From Panopea generosa (Eukaryota; Mollusca; Bivalvia; Adapedonta; Hiatellidae), in the NCBI GenBank assembly GCA_029582155.1, contig CM055899.1:81995556-82059555 (forward strand): DNA of 64,000 nucleotides, given 5' to 3'. A model generated the notes under the pieces. The model had not been told where the DNA came from, did not search any database, and saw nothing but the letters and a program-made list of their open reading frames with translations. Positions 52,865-64,000 of this stretch are shown here, in pieces; the stretch's first letter is position 1, and each line of letters begins with the position of its first letter. The translations under genes were made by a program, and so were the position numbers.

Positions 52865-53280
52865 TTAGAAAAGAACGTGGTGTGTTTGATATTTGTTTGT
52901 GTATCTGTATAAATAATCTCCTGCATACATTACATAGTCCTTCTCAATACTTTTCCAACAGTACCTATCAAACGGTTTTAATATTGCATTAACAAAATAA
53001 TGCTGAACAACATGGTACACACTGTCTTCCCTGCGAAAATTGACTGAATATTCGATGACCCTGGTGAAAATTGCCATTTACAGGGAATTTTTTAAACTGG
53101 TAAGGTGTTGGTCAAGGAATCTTTTCCACATCTCCACATAAAAGTTATCAACATGAACAACCTATATGAAAGTTTGACAAACAAACCTTCATATTCTGAC
53201 GTTTGACTTTTTGATAGAGTATTGATCAAATGAGTCATCTGAACTCTTAACTTGTCAAACTCCTCAAGCAAGAATTTCAA
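52865..53280 (-). other. Two neighbouring minus-strand ORFs, possible pseudogene
   Basis: The upstream ORF (53,092-53,280) has LLEEFDKLRVQMTHLINTLS, a good helix. The downstream ORF (52,865-53,077) has VIEYSVNFRREDSVYHVVQH and KSIEKDYVMYAGDYLYRY, with protein-like composition unusual for this AT-rich region. They are in different frames, with a stop between them. No family recognised. Confidence 0.3.
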
Positions 53281-54069
53281 TGATTCAGTTCCAGATATTT
53301 ATATTATATTTTTACTTAACCTCCAGATGTTTTTTACATGAATCATCTTCAGTCTGGCAATCATATACTTTGTGCTACAACTCCAGTCAATTTTAGTATC
53401 TCCAGTTCAATAGTAATGATTTAAGGATAACGAAACGCATTCAGCACAAAATGTTCCTTATCGTCCGAGAATATACCACATATTATGCAAAACTCTTTGT
53501 CAAGAACAAAACAAACATGACCTATTTACAGATTTACGTGAATATGGACTTTACTTATGTTCGATTCTCATAAAGCTTTCAATCAACAATATAAATTATC
53601 AATTAATTGCATTATAAACTGTTTTGCGTGACCTAGATTTAATCAATCTAAAAAAATCAACACAGACACAACAAACATAACGGTCGGATGACCTAATTAA
53701 CGGTTAAATGTGTTTGGATAAACTTATTAGCAGCAAATATTTAGTAGCAATACAACAATATATGATAAGGGTAAATATGTATATGAAATTATGAATGTAT
53801 ATTTAAATCAATTACTTTGAGCGATGGATCTGTACATCAACATCAAAACACTGCTTGCATAAGATGACAGATTGGCGCGTTTTTCTGTCAACAACAAAAT
53901 AGCCCCGAACCTAATGTCTTTATTTTACTAACAAAATCAAAGAGGACATTCAATAGTGTATGAAATTACACTTTCAATCACGTTTTACTCAAAGTACGAA
54001 TTATTATATCGAAAACATGTCAATATTTCACCCTGTCAATGATTACACCTGATTAGAGTCAAATGATGC
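53281..54069. other. AT-rich intergenic region, no feature seen
   Basis: Nothing recognised on either strand. Confidence 0.5.
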
Positions 54070-54450
54070 TAGATTATAGCCCCCACCAGATGACGTCACT
54101 ATGCAAAGTAGTATATGCGTAAAACAATTTTTTTATCAATGAAAATTGCCACGTTTTTTTAGAGCACAGCGCGATAAGTGTATTCTTCCGCATTTAAATG
54201 GAAATTGTATGCTTCACGTATCGTATCTTTAAATTTTTATAAAGAAAAAAATCTGCAATTAATAAAAATAACTATTGAATCTTTTGTTGTATAGTATGTC
54301 CTCTTCTACGGCAAATGCATTTTGAAACTTGTGAACTACTTTATCGGTCGGATGAATATGGCGGTTCCTGCCATACGTTACCTTTATAACAGATTGCTAG
54401 GGCTACACGATAGCTAAGGAAGTCAGAGCTTCGCTCGCCTTCCAAAAAGC
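54070..54450. repeat. Interspersed repeat shared with 38,980-39,310
   Basis: Shared GGAAATTGTATGCTT, AATGCATTTTGAAACTT and an AACTACTTTATCGGTCGGA stretch; it ends in AGAGCTTCGCTCGCCTTCC. Confidence 0.55.
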
Positions 54451-55541
54451 ATCCATGCACGTTGAAGCATGTAGGATGCCTACATTCCAAATTTCTGGTT
54501 TGTGATGACTGTTACTCTCAAACCTCAAAACATATTAAAAATTACTGCAGTTATTCAAGTTAATTGATCTGTTGTTATAACACCATTTTAAATGTACTTA
54601 TCTGTTTAAAAGTAATACCGTATTGTATATGTAACAGTTGAAACTTAATTACCCAGTCGTTCCTATTTTTGATAATCATGGAGGCATTTCAGCATTTCCA
54701 GATACAACACCGCCTTAGCCGCTGGCAGAAGGCGTGAGTGGTGTTACGTGGTTCATGGTTCATTACATTAACTCAATAGAACCGAGTGATCCTCTATCCG
54801 ATTTTAATGACTACCACAATACCAGTCTGTGTGGCGACCGTAAAACCGTAAAAGATCGCCCATTCTTAGTGTCGTTTATATTTTGTGTTTCCTTGGAATA
54901 AACAAAGCTCATTTAATGTTGCTTTAGAATAGAATAACGGTTAAGTCAGTGCTAGGCTCGTAAGAACATTCCCTTTGCCCCCATCCGATCTCTGAACAAA
55001 CTCAATAAAACCAAGTCTGTTATTTTATTATCTCAGTTTGCGCTTTGTGTTTCCAATATATTCTACATGTTTATCAGATATTTTGAAACGTACTTATCTT
55101 GTGATACTTTGGTGACAAACTATATTAACGTATATATAGATGTACAGTCGTGAAATTACAGTTTCTCATGCGTATGGAATAAGATAAAACTCAGTTAAAA
55201 TCCAGTATTTTATAATATAACAAGTTATTCTGTCTGGACATTGAATAATACTAAATGAATGGAACGTTAAGACAGGCGCTATATTTTGGTTTCAACAAAC
55301 TTTACGATTCTGATGAATGCGAAAATAATTAAGGACGAACATTTATTTCTTATACACGCAGAGGCAGTGAAACGGTATGATTATAACGATAAATTTCTCC
55401 ATGTATCCTTATCATCTATTATAACATTAACTGGACATGTTGTAACGACATGGACAGTTAACAATCAAGGTAAACTATTGTATGTTTTTTTGGTGTTCTG
55501 TATTGTTGCATCTTTTATACAGTCACGTATTAAAATGTAGG

Positions 55542-55912
55542 CAGCCCGAGTGGTTCCAGCTAAGAATAGAATCACTGTCGATCTCTACAGAGGGGTAGGA
55601 ATCCTCCGAATGGGTGTCATGTTCATTTTATCATTGTTGTCATGTTCACTATTATGGTTAAATTACCAAGCCCTGTGTGGTTCCAGGGAGTCATATGAGT
55701 GATGACAAAGGATCACTGTGGGCCATGCAATTATGCAAGTATCAAGGTTCTAGGTTCAATCGGCATATTCATTAATTGATGTATTATTTTAGATCAGTAT
55801 GCTAATTTATTGTTTTTGTATATGTAGAGTGAACCTTGAATCTCCCTTCCTGTTGGCGTCAAAAAACCTATAATTTTTGATACGCCGTAAAACCAAATTC
55901 ATTCATTCATTT
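55542..55912 (+). mobile_element. Second copy of the AGCCCG retroposon, 9-bp target duplication
   Basis: It starts CAGCCCGAGTGGTTCCAGC, shares GAGGGGTAGGAATCCTCCGA with the 48,534 copy, and ends GATACGCCGTAAAACC with (ATTC)3. AAATGTAGG flanks it at 55,533-55,541 and 55,913-55,921. It is 58 bp shorter than the other copy. Confidence 0.88.
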
Positions 55913-55921
55913 AAATGTAGG

Positions 55922-57880
55922 TAATACCATGAGTGTTAAACAGAAACTGTTGATCAGGGTATGGTGCTTATATTGTTTGTTTAAAATACTTTTATAGTCT
56001 CCATTGCGAAGGCAGAACAAATGTTTTAAATTTGAACCGAGCTCTGTAATAAGGGCATTTCATTACTGTAAACACGTTTATTAAATTATATTTATTATAT
56101 TGGCTTTACAGTTTAACATTGGTTAAATGATTGAAAGTCACGATTATTGACTTCATTTCTAAAATTATCTTGTGTTTAACAGGGATTAATTGTAGCCAAT
56201 GTGGCCATATTAAAACTGACTGTATCAGTGCGTACAAGGCACGGTGCATGTCAGAGATAACAAGAACGCATGTGTATGCATTGTCTTACATCCGCTGTGA
56301 AAAGTCTGAACGGTTGGAGCAATATCTAGCAATCGATCAAGTTACTGAAGAGTAATTGTTTATTTCATGAAGTTGATTTCTCAATGCATTATTTAACAAA
56401 TATTCATGTTGATAAAACATTTAATAGTATGTCCTTTATAATGCTGACATCCACATATCATGGACACATCAATCTGTCTATCTCCATAAACAATTTCTAT
56501 TACAGTTCATTCGATAATCTAATCAACTAAATTTACCAGTAATTTTTATTAATTAGTTAACAAAGAATCATAGTTTGGTCAAACACTTATTAAAACGTTC
56601 GAATGGAAAACGAAATGCCTCATATCGTACCATCTCCAACTATATATACAAAATACAAATTAATATATCACCATAATGTTTAATACAATAACGTAAAATA
56701 ATGTGTCGGTTTAGTTAAAACAGTTCTCGAAAGTCATTGTGTGATCTCATATCTTTCTTTCAACACTCACCTTTATCTAAATATACCGATTAAATTAAAC
56801 GTAGTTACTACTCTCGTTTTAACCAGCATCTGAAGATAGTTTGTTCATAAAGAATGAACCAACTTGTTTAATCTTTAATGTATTTATAACAACCTATACC
56901 CAATCTGACGTGAATAAATCGTGTTTTAAGTATATATTTACTGATGAGTAACTCATATTTTCAAATTAACTGCTTCGCTGACGGAAATTATCAAAACAAT
57001 CGCTATTCTTCAGAGCGGCCGCTTACCATGTAGAAAGGTAATCATACATATATGGACACATGTTTCTTTTTAATTTTGTTGGAACCCATATTCTTGGATA
57101 GGAGAAGCAAGTAGGAATAAAACACGAATGTCAATATATATTCAACATTCAAATGAACCGCTTATACAGGTTTAATCGATGATGCCAATATATTTCCCGA
57201 CGTTAACGGATATAACCAAGATCAGATTAGGCTAAACCATTTACGTTCTTCAACGGATTAGATATAAATCGAATATCGTGTTCAAAAGCACGTTTTTGAT
57301 GATAAACAACAGGATTTTGCACTAATTAAGTTCCAAACGGTCACAATGTCTGCTAAATGTTTCAAATATACCCGGTTAAACGTGTTATGCCCTTTTAACA
57401 AACTCAGATACAATATGAGATTAATACAAACTTACCAAATTTTACACTATCTCTAGAATAAATATCTCGTGTAAGGTGTATGTTACAGAAAACATTTGTT
57501 ATTACATTGTTAATTTGCGATTGGTTACCTAAATAACGATAATATGACTCGATAAAAATTTTACAAAATGTTATCATTGGTTTTTTATTTAAAACTGAAA
57601 CTGATAAAACATTTATAAGTCTGGGTTCAAATTGAATTTCGATTGTCTTATACACATATAGGCAGCACTCACATGTATTATATTGACTGATGAAAATCGC
57701 AAAAGTTTAAGCATTCAATGTTCACTGCGGAGTAATATGAATGTAGGTTACATAGTATATGGGATTAACCATGTTTTTTATTTACCGAAGTAAACGTTCA
57801 TTGCAAAGACAGTCAGGACAATTTCGTTTCTTGAATAAAATACCCGTTATGTCATTTTAACTACATGCATCGGCGGATCT
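55922..57880. other. AT-rich intergenic region with one weak candidate exon
   Basis: Apart from the exon-like block at 56,183-56,355, I see nothing. The minus ORF at 57,404-57,655 has no recognisable features. Confidence 0.4.
56183..56355 (+). other. Candidate terminal exon, unrecognised
   Basis: An acceptor-like CTTGTGTTTAACAG is followed by 57 codons (INCSQCGHIKTDCISAYKAR onward) to a TAA at 56,353. It is more GC-rich and protein-like than its surroundings, with four early cysteines. No other exon was found, so it stands alone. Confidence 0.2.
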
Positions 57881-57894
57881 ACTCTTTAAAGACC

Positions 57895-58150
57895 GACGCC
57901 CCCCACCCCCCCGACACACAAAAAACAAAAAAACAACAACAAAAAAACAAAACAAAAAAACACAAACAAAAAAAAACTCCCCCACAAAAAAAACAACAAC
58001 AAAAAAAACAACAAAAAAAACAACAAAAAAAAAACAACCCCCCCAAAAAAACCCACAAAAACAACAACAACAAAAACAACAACAACAAAACAAACAAAAT
58101 AACAACAAAAAAACAACAACAAACAAACAAAGCAAACAAAGCATAACAAA
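57895..58150 (+). repeat. A/C-rich low-complexity tract
   Basis: Irregular CAAAAA and CAACAACAA units with C-runs. ORFs on both strands are composition artefacts (Lys/Gln/Asn on plus, Phe/Cys on minus). Confidence 0.9.
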
Positions 58151-59426
58151 AACAAAACCTCCCACATTTTCCCACTATCTTTCTGCTAAAAATATGTGTA
58201 CCCGTTCAGACATTGTGTTGCACCCCTCTAAACTGACATGTAGAAATAACATAATATGTTTTGATACTAATATTATCAAAAAAAAAAGTTTTTCAATATA
58301 GTAATGCTGTATCTATACTAAGTGTATGCAATCATATGGGTAACAACGGTTTTGCGGCAATCGTTTTGCCTCATCGACACAGTGATGGCAGCAATGACAG
58401 TTATACATCATTCCTTTGATTGTGTGTTGATTCTGAACTACTGGGGAACCGTTGGTGGTGTATTTATCATAAAGCCTTTAACGGACGCAAATAATAGATT
58501 CTTGCAAACCGGATAAGGATTTCTGCATTTTTACCGGGGTTAGATATTTCTATCTTGTCTTAGGGTTGAGTTAAAGTCAGTAGACCCTCGTTTCCGCCCA
58601 AAACAGTTATCCCTCGAGACTGAATTTTCTATCCGAACCTCAAACCCATGTATCATTCTCTCATACTTGTCCCAATACCATTTATATCCAAATTTTAATT
58701 GATAGTCTAGTACCATTTTGCTGCAATCATCGAGTACAACTATGCATGACATCTCTTGTTGAGTTTGTTTATTTTCATACATTTTTATACTTATTTTCCT
58801 GGAACAGTTTAATGTTTGTGCATATTGTAACATTTAGAATAAGATTTTTGGCAGGAGCACTTTACTTTACCCTCTGTATTTTCATTTGTGTTATGTGAGG
58901 TTTGAGGGACCTGGGCAAGGTTTGGTACATATACAAATTATTTGGTTTGTAACTCATTTCTTATTGTCTGGATTGCGGATATGCTCCTTCTGTATATATT
59001 TGTTTTACCTACTTGTTTATTTTTCTATAAATATATTAGGATAACAATTTGTTATTTGAATGCTATATTGGATATATATCTTATCTCTTGTCACAGAATA
59101 ACAATAAGTGCGATACATTAGACCAATTTGAATGTATGAGAGAGTTATTCTAAATACATTAAATACATTTATGATTGTTTATTTTTTTCGTTTGAAAATT
59201 TTAATTAGAAAAAAAATATTTTCCCTTGTATAACAGAGTCCAGAGTCTCCAATAGAGTGAGTAAGTGTATGCGAACGGGTATACCATGCAAATTTGGCGG
59301 TAATCGGTCATTCAGCGTTGAGAGCGCGACCAGTACTGGTTGATTTTAATTTGCAAGGTCATTGTCGAGTTATAGCTGAAGGCGACACCGCGTGCAATTC
59401 TAAAAATATTCAAAGTTGGAATTGTT
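58151..59426. other. Intergenic region, no feature seen
   Basis: Perhaps the 5' part of the DIRS-like element toward its right end; no boundary repeats found. Confidence 0.4.
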
Positions 59427-60012
59427 GTAAGGGATGAAGTGAAAGCTTTGAGAGAAGAAGTGCAAGGAAAGTATAAGGTGGCAAATAAAGTGGAAAAGTT
59501 GAAAACTGATAAGGACATTAAATGGGTATATTCGGCAAATAAAATAAAATACGATTTCAACTCCGGTTTAGAAGATATTTCGCAGCATGTCCGATGGGCG
59601 ATATAACACGGAAAGGTGGACTATGCAAAAGAGTTGCTAGACGAACAGTATAAGAAAATCAAGAAAATAAATAAACTTATACATATTGCCGATGCGTCGG
59701 GAGGCAGCTGGGAGACTGTGCGGCAGTATGAGTCCCGTCGCCAGCGATTCGGAAGACGAGAGCAAAATATTTAAGGCCGAAAACAGGGCTATCAAACGTG
59801 GGAAGGGTCGAGTCGCCAAACAGTAAAGCACTGTTTCGTCGATTCAGCGGAGTTTCAATTATCGTGACATTGGTGGATCACCCTTGAACCAACGTGCCCA
59901 AGGAAGTGTGTCATGTTTCGCATGTGGCGAGTTCGGTCGCTTCAGAAGGGACTGTCCCTACACTTCCGGCCAGCGACCAAGGATCGGGCAGCAAGCCGAC
60001 ATCAAAACGTGA
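59427..60012 (+). pseudogene. DIRS-like retroelement ORF1 (gag-like) remnant
   Basis: The reading starts VRDEVKALREEVQGKYKVAN and runs on with one stop (WAI then TAA) through ANKIKYDFNSGLEDISQHVR, KINKLIHIADASGGSWETV and, after a frame shift near 59,740, SDSEDESKIFKAENRA. It ends in a zinc-knuckle-like CFACGEFGRFRRDC (59,914-59,955), where the usual His is Arg, so zinc binding is probably lost. The TGA is at 60,010. The gag-like protein would package element RNA in an intact relative. Confidence 0.7.
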
Positions 60013-60291
60013 TGATTGACATGACATTGAATTTAGAGATAGGTGTAGTTGTTTTGTAATCGATTCGCAAAGATTTACTCGTAATTAGGTTAACAGTTTA
60101 AACCATTAGCACTACGCTATCGAAACAGACAGTAGTACACCACACTTAATATTGATATATAGTTTATTTTATAGTTTATGTAACAGATAAATCTGCTATC
60201 GTACTACAAACACCCATCATACGGAAGGTTCCATCTAAAAATATAATGACGTTGTTACAAAATAGCTGATTCAGTTTAAAGTGGTAAAAAG

Positions 60292-61430
60292 AAATTGAAT
60301 CTTGATCTTAGAATAGTAAACAAACATCTGTGGAAAATGTTGGTCAAATGTGATGACTTGAGAATAGCTTTATCGTATTTAAAAAATGGATTTTTCATGA
60401 TTTAATTTGACATCACTAGTGCATATCACTTTATTGACATTTTTGAACTTAACACAGATTTCTTAGGATTTTCGTGGATTAATGAACACGGTCATACAGT
60501 TTTTGGTTCTTCCGGGATAAACACAGCTCTATATATATGGGTCAAGGTCACGAGACCCTTGGTCAAGAAATAGAGAAGTGAAGGGAAATTATCCATCATG
60601 TTTCTGGGTGATAGGTTTTCAAAAGTACAGCTATTATGGCTATATATAAAAAGGGGGAGCTATTATCTCCCCGGTTGGTTCCCAAAGTAGAGATGTCAAG
60701 CTGGCTACCAGTGCAGAGTATTTAGTAACAGTATTTAGGCGCAGACTTGAACTCTACTAATGGAACTATCTGTATTCCGGAAAATAGAATAATGAAAGTC
60801 AAATTTACCATCAGCGAGATTAAAAATAGTTTAAAAGTGCACAGGAGGGTTAGAGTGCGAAAGATAGCAAGTTAAGTTGGTCAGATCATTTTTATGGCTA
60901 TTGTGGTTGGTGGTATAGTTCTGATCATGTCCAAGTGGCTAAGTGCTGACATATCAAATGCAATGTACTGGAACCAGTATATAAAATAGTCATCAAACAG
61001 TTTAGATCAAATTGAATTTTATGAGCAAAATATAGATTCCTTGAATTTTAGAAACATTTTTTGAGCCACGTGTGTTTTCACGTGTTGTGTACATTGACGC
61101 TAGTAGTGTGGGGTACGGGGGTTATGACATAAGAACTTTGAATGGGGTTTCTTAAGGCACCTGGTCTCCTGAAGAAAGCGTTAAGTCTTCAGCATGGAGA
61201 AAGTTCAATGGTTCATATTTTAGCATACAACTGAGTTAAGAGGTACGCTGATAATCAAGCTGTTGCGTTGATCGTGCATAAAGCTTCAATGAAGAATGTG
61301 TTACAACATATAACAATGGCAATTTTCATGTTAAGCATGTACAATTTGATTATTTTAGAGGTGGAATGGGTGCCACGTTCTGAGAATGTTTATATAAGAT
61401 TGTTGAAAGAAATAACTCGGGAAATTTATT
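60292..61430 (+). pseudogene. DIRS-like reverse transcriptase and RNase H remnant
   Basis: Reverse transcriptase pieces: LNLDLRIVNKHLWK, FDITSAYHFIDIF (metal-binding Asp kept), VTRPLVKK, then FLGDRF at 60,601-60,618, where the FLDD-type box has lost its first Asp. Further on are ISNAMYWNQYIK and VVYIDASSVGYGGYD (61,084 onward), the start of an RNase H domain. That domain continues with YADNQAVALIVHKASMKNV and LEVEWVPRSENVY. Many stops and frame breaks are present. The RNase H style and the gag-RT-RH order point to DIRS-type elements; no tyrosine recombinase was found. Confidence 0.75.
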
Positions 61431-62625
61431 GAATATTGAATAGTTCCATACACGTACACTTGTTTACAGTCCAATCAATACATCTTAACGAGACGGACAC
61501 AGCACTTAACGTGGACAGAAAAGGAGCACTTTTTTCCGGTATTAGGTATTTTATGGAATCAGTTTCAAATATTCAACAGACGACATTCATTTAATGTTGA
61601 CGTGGGTAAAACTATGGCCGCTCAGTAAATCAAATTGTAAGCGGATATTATCACGAGTTGCTTTTCAGTTTGTGACATCGCCAAGTTTGAAATAAAATTG
61701 AGTTTGTAGTTAAAGACCGTGCTATGTGATTTAGTCTTCACAACAGATCGATTTAAACGTGTACGATTATATTTTACGTAGATATGTGAGTTTGAATTGT
61801 TAAAGAAAATGATACATGTTAAAATAAGGTAACCATTATGACTGTATTCATTTCAATATTGAATAATATCTCCTTGGAGAGGAATCGTTATGTAATCATT
61901 TTTTTTCAAAATCGATACTTTTTACTCTCTTATATAGACATGGATATTGTTCATAAAATATTTATTTGGATCACTCGCGTTTTAGAGCTTTGTGGTTCTA
62001 CATAATTATTAAATAAAGATTTGAGGTTGATAGAAGCCTATATGTTATGCAATGGTAAGTTATTTTCATGTTGCGTGCGACCCATTAGTTAGTGCAAATA
62101 GAACTGAAAAAGGTTTCCAATACAATAAATACATCAATTGATACTTAATGATGACTTAATATCGTACAGGAATTATTTTGTATGAATGACTTAATATCGT
62201 ACTGTAATTGTTTTGAATTTAAATTATATGACGGTGTTTAATTGCATTACATTGCAACTATCAATCCAACCTTTTCATCACTAACTTTTTTAAGTTAACC
62301 TTTTTTTCAAAGCAGGTTCAAAATGATTGATATCTTCGAAATTAGCATTTGTGAAATGTCTTAATATTTAAATATAGACTAAAGTTGATCGTGTTTAACT
62401 CTTGTAAGTTAACATGGATGTCTATTGATCTGAGGTGATGTTGTTTTTCTTGTTTTTGTGATTGTGTTTGTAATTCAATGATCCTTGGAAATATTATAAA
62501 TAATAAATCCAATTCTGCCATTTTATTTACTGAACGCAACTTACTGTGTTTCAATGGGACCATATTGTTTCATATATGTTGTCAGAAACATGTTACTTCA
62601 TCAACATAAATTGATATGTTGCAAT

Positions 62626-62627
<2 letters not shown>
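61431..62627. other. Right flank of the DIRS remnant, no feature seen
   Basis: A recombinase or terminal repeat was looked for and not found. A short direct repeat (GACTTAATATCGTAC) lies near 62,150-62,205. Confidence 0.45.

Positions 62628-62676
<49 letters not shown>
62628..62676. repeat. (GA)n microsatellite
   Basis: About 24 AG units. Confidence 0.97.
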
Positions 62677-62677
<1 letters not shown>

Positions 62678-64000
62678 ATTACAGAGACAGATTAGTTAAA
62701 TATTTATATGTGTTTACATGACCAAACTGGTAACAATTCAAATTGTATAACAAATTGCAAAATTAATTATATCATATATAGCTTTATTGGTAATAATTAA
62801 TATGGTTATATTTATGAAAGTAAAACAAGCAGCTACGTTTACACACACATACACTTAGATTAGGTAACAATGTTTAAATACATACGAATATGACTTTTTG
62901 ATTACACCCATCAGATGACCAAACATAGTTACAAGTAAGAAGTACAATAGGAAATATATATACAGTATGATAACAAAATAAAGACTGATAACAGATATTT
63001 CGACACGTACAACTACATGCAATAGTTCAATAAATAAAGAAAAAAAACAAATGGACAATCCTGCGCTTGAGAAACATTATACCATACATTGACAACATAA
63101 TTATCGTTTGGCGTGACAATGCCGGTTGTTGTGTTGCAACGTTTTAGGTAAAATGTTACAAAACAATACCATGTCTGGAAACTTTCCGTCATGAGATTGC
63201 AATGTTATACCAGAAAAACCCTGGCAAAGGATTGTCAGATGAATTTAGAGAATAAAATGTCTCTCAAACAGTAAAAACGGAAGCTAAAGTCTTTAATCTG
63301 TTGAGTATAGAAGCAACGAAAAACAGCGAAATGGTATTGTGTGCATTTAGAAAACGCATTTGTTATATGAATATCGATGTTTCTCTTTATAACACAAGCA
63401 TCGCAACTTTTATGTCATGCAATATTTTCAAAACTATGGAAAAAATGTAGGAATAACTATGCAAAACTATACGTTAGTCATTCTGATGGTTTAATTCATC
63501 GAAAATAAGGACGTTTCTCTTGAAAAGGATCGATATATTTGACCATATGTCTATATATCGTTATCTTTTTCAAGAGAAGTGGATTACTAAATTTACCGAT
63601 CAGTCATCAAGTCAAGGTCATTGGGATATCAACGTCTCATATAAACAGTTTAAAACCAATTCGTGCATCATGATAATGAAACTGTCTAGAAGTAATGAGT
63701 GATATAAGACATTTGGAAACCCAACTATACTTCACTTGCGGAATCAAATGCATGAAGAACTGTGTCTTATGTTTATTTATTGTTTAATTAAAACAGTTCC
63801 TCTTTTTATATTTTATGATACAAAAGCAAACCTGAATATATCAAGCGTATTTTCACATTAGTTTGCGTTTTGTTAATTATCTTAATACACAGTATTAAAA
63901 GTTCTCTTTCAAACGGAATATTTATTTAATTTATTTTGTCAACAGATATTTTTTGTCTGTTCCTGTTTACTGTCAAGATGACTTCAATGACCGGCTGTAG
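62677..64000. other. AT-rich region to window end, no feature seen
   Basis: Short ORFs only; nothing recognised. Confidence 0.5.

Noticed and set aside
54678..54738. Possible first exon (MEAFQHFQIQHRLSRWQK, then GTGAGT donor)
   Set aside because: Attractive start and donor, but no partner exon and no known domain; a short open stretch of 20 codons is easily due to chance.
57857..58175. Three overlapping ORFs rich in Phe/Cys or Lys/Gln
   Set aside because: They come from an A/C low-complexity tract; all frames stay open because of composition.
59312..59831. Minus-strand ORFs over the DIRS gag remnant
   Set aside because: Antisense shadows of the plus-strand gag-like reading.

Overview
This window is AT-rich, repeat-dense animal nuclear DNA. 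The one gene I can follow is split into 16 visible coding exons by 15 GT-AG introns, and everything around it is interspersed and tandem repeat. The protein is clearly metazoan, and the tRNA-derived SINEs, short inverted-repeat elements and CTTGACC-type repeats resemble those of bivalve molluscs, so I read the source as a bivalve or close lophotrochozoan. That assignment is inference.

Region 1 (1,057-40,004, minus strand) is an RBM28/Nop4-type nucleolar RNA-binding protein. The 16 exons join in frame with no stop and give 1,920 nt, or 640 residues, from an ATG with an in-frame upstream stop. The order is RRM1, a charged linker, an extra degenerate RRM-like domain, RRM2, a long acidic linker, RRM3, the family's LYLAREG segment and RRM4. 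The C-terminal tail was not found, so the gene probably runs off the left edge. A CACGTG E-box lies just upstream of the start codon.

The introns hold most of the repeats. Intron 10 carries a SINE whose tRNA-derived A-box segment is amplified into about 66 copies of a 34-bp unit. Intron 6 carries a 3.77-kb TA-flanked inverted-repeat transposon inserted in a 94-bp satellite, with the empty site readable from the flanks. Intron 5 has two repeat families nested in each other. Intron 1 has a 20-bp GAGCTC tandem array.

Region 2 (40.0-47.5 kb) is the upstream flank: a 240-bp inverted-repeat MITE, a second inverted copy of the CTTGACC element, a (CTA)n array, a 26-bp tandem array and a 200-bp imperfect palindrome. 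One weak candidate first exon (plus strand, ending 43,279) lies here.

Region 3 (47.5-64 kb) has no gene I can support. It holds a broken non-LTR (LINE) reverse transcriptase with a 429-bp retroposon inserted in it, a second copy of that retroposon at 55.5 kb, microsatellites, two unrecognised minus-strand ORFs near 53 kb, and a decayed DIRS-like retroelement at 59.4-61.4 kb (gag-like zinc knuckle, reverse transcriptase, RNase H). All transposon proteins here carry stops, frameshifts or lost catalytic residues.
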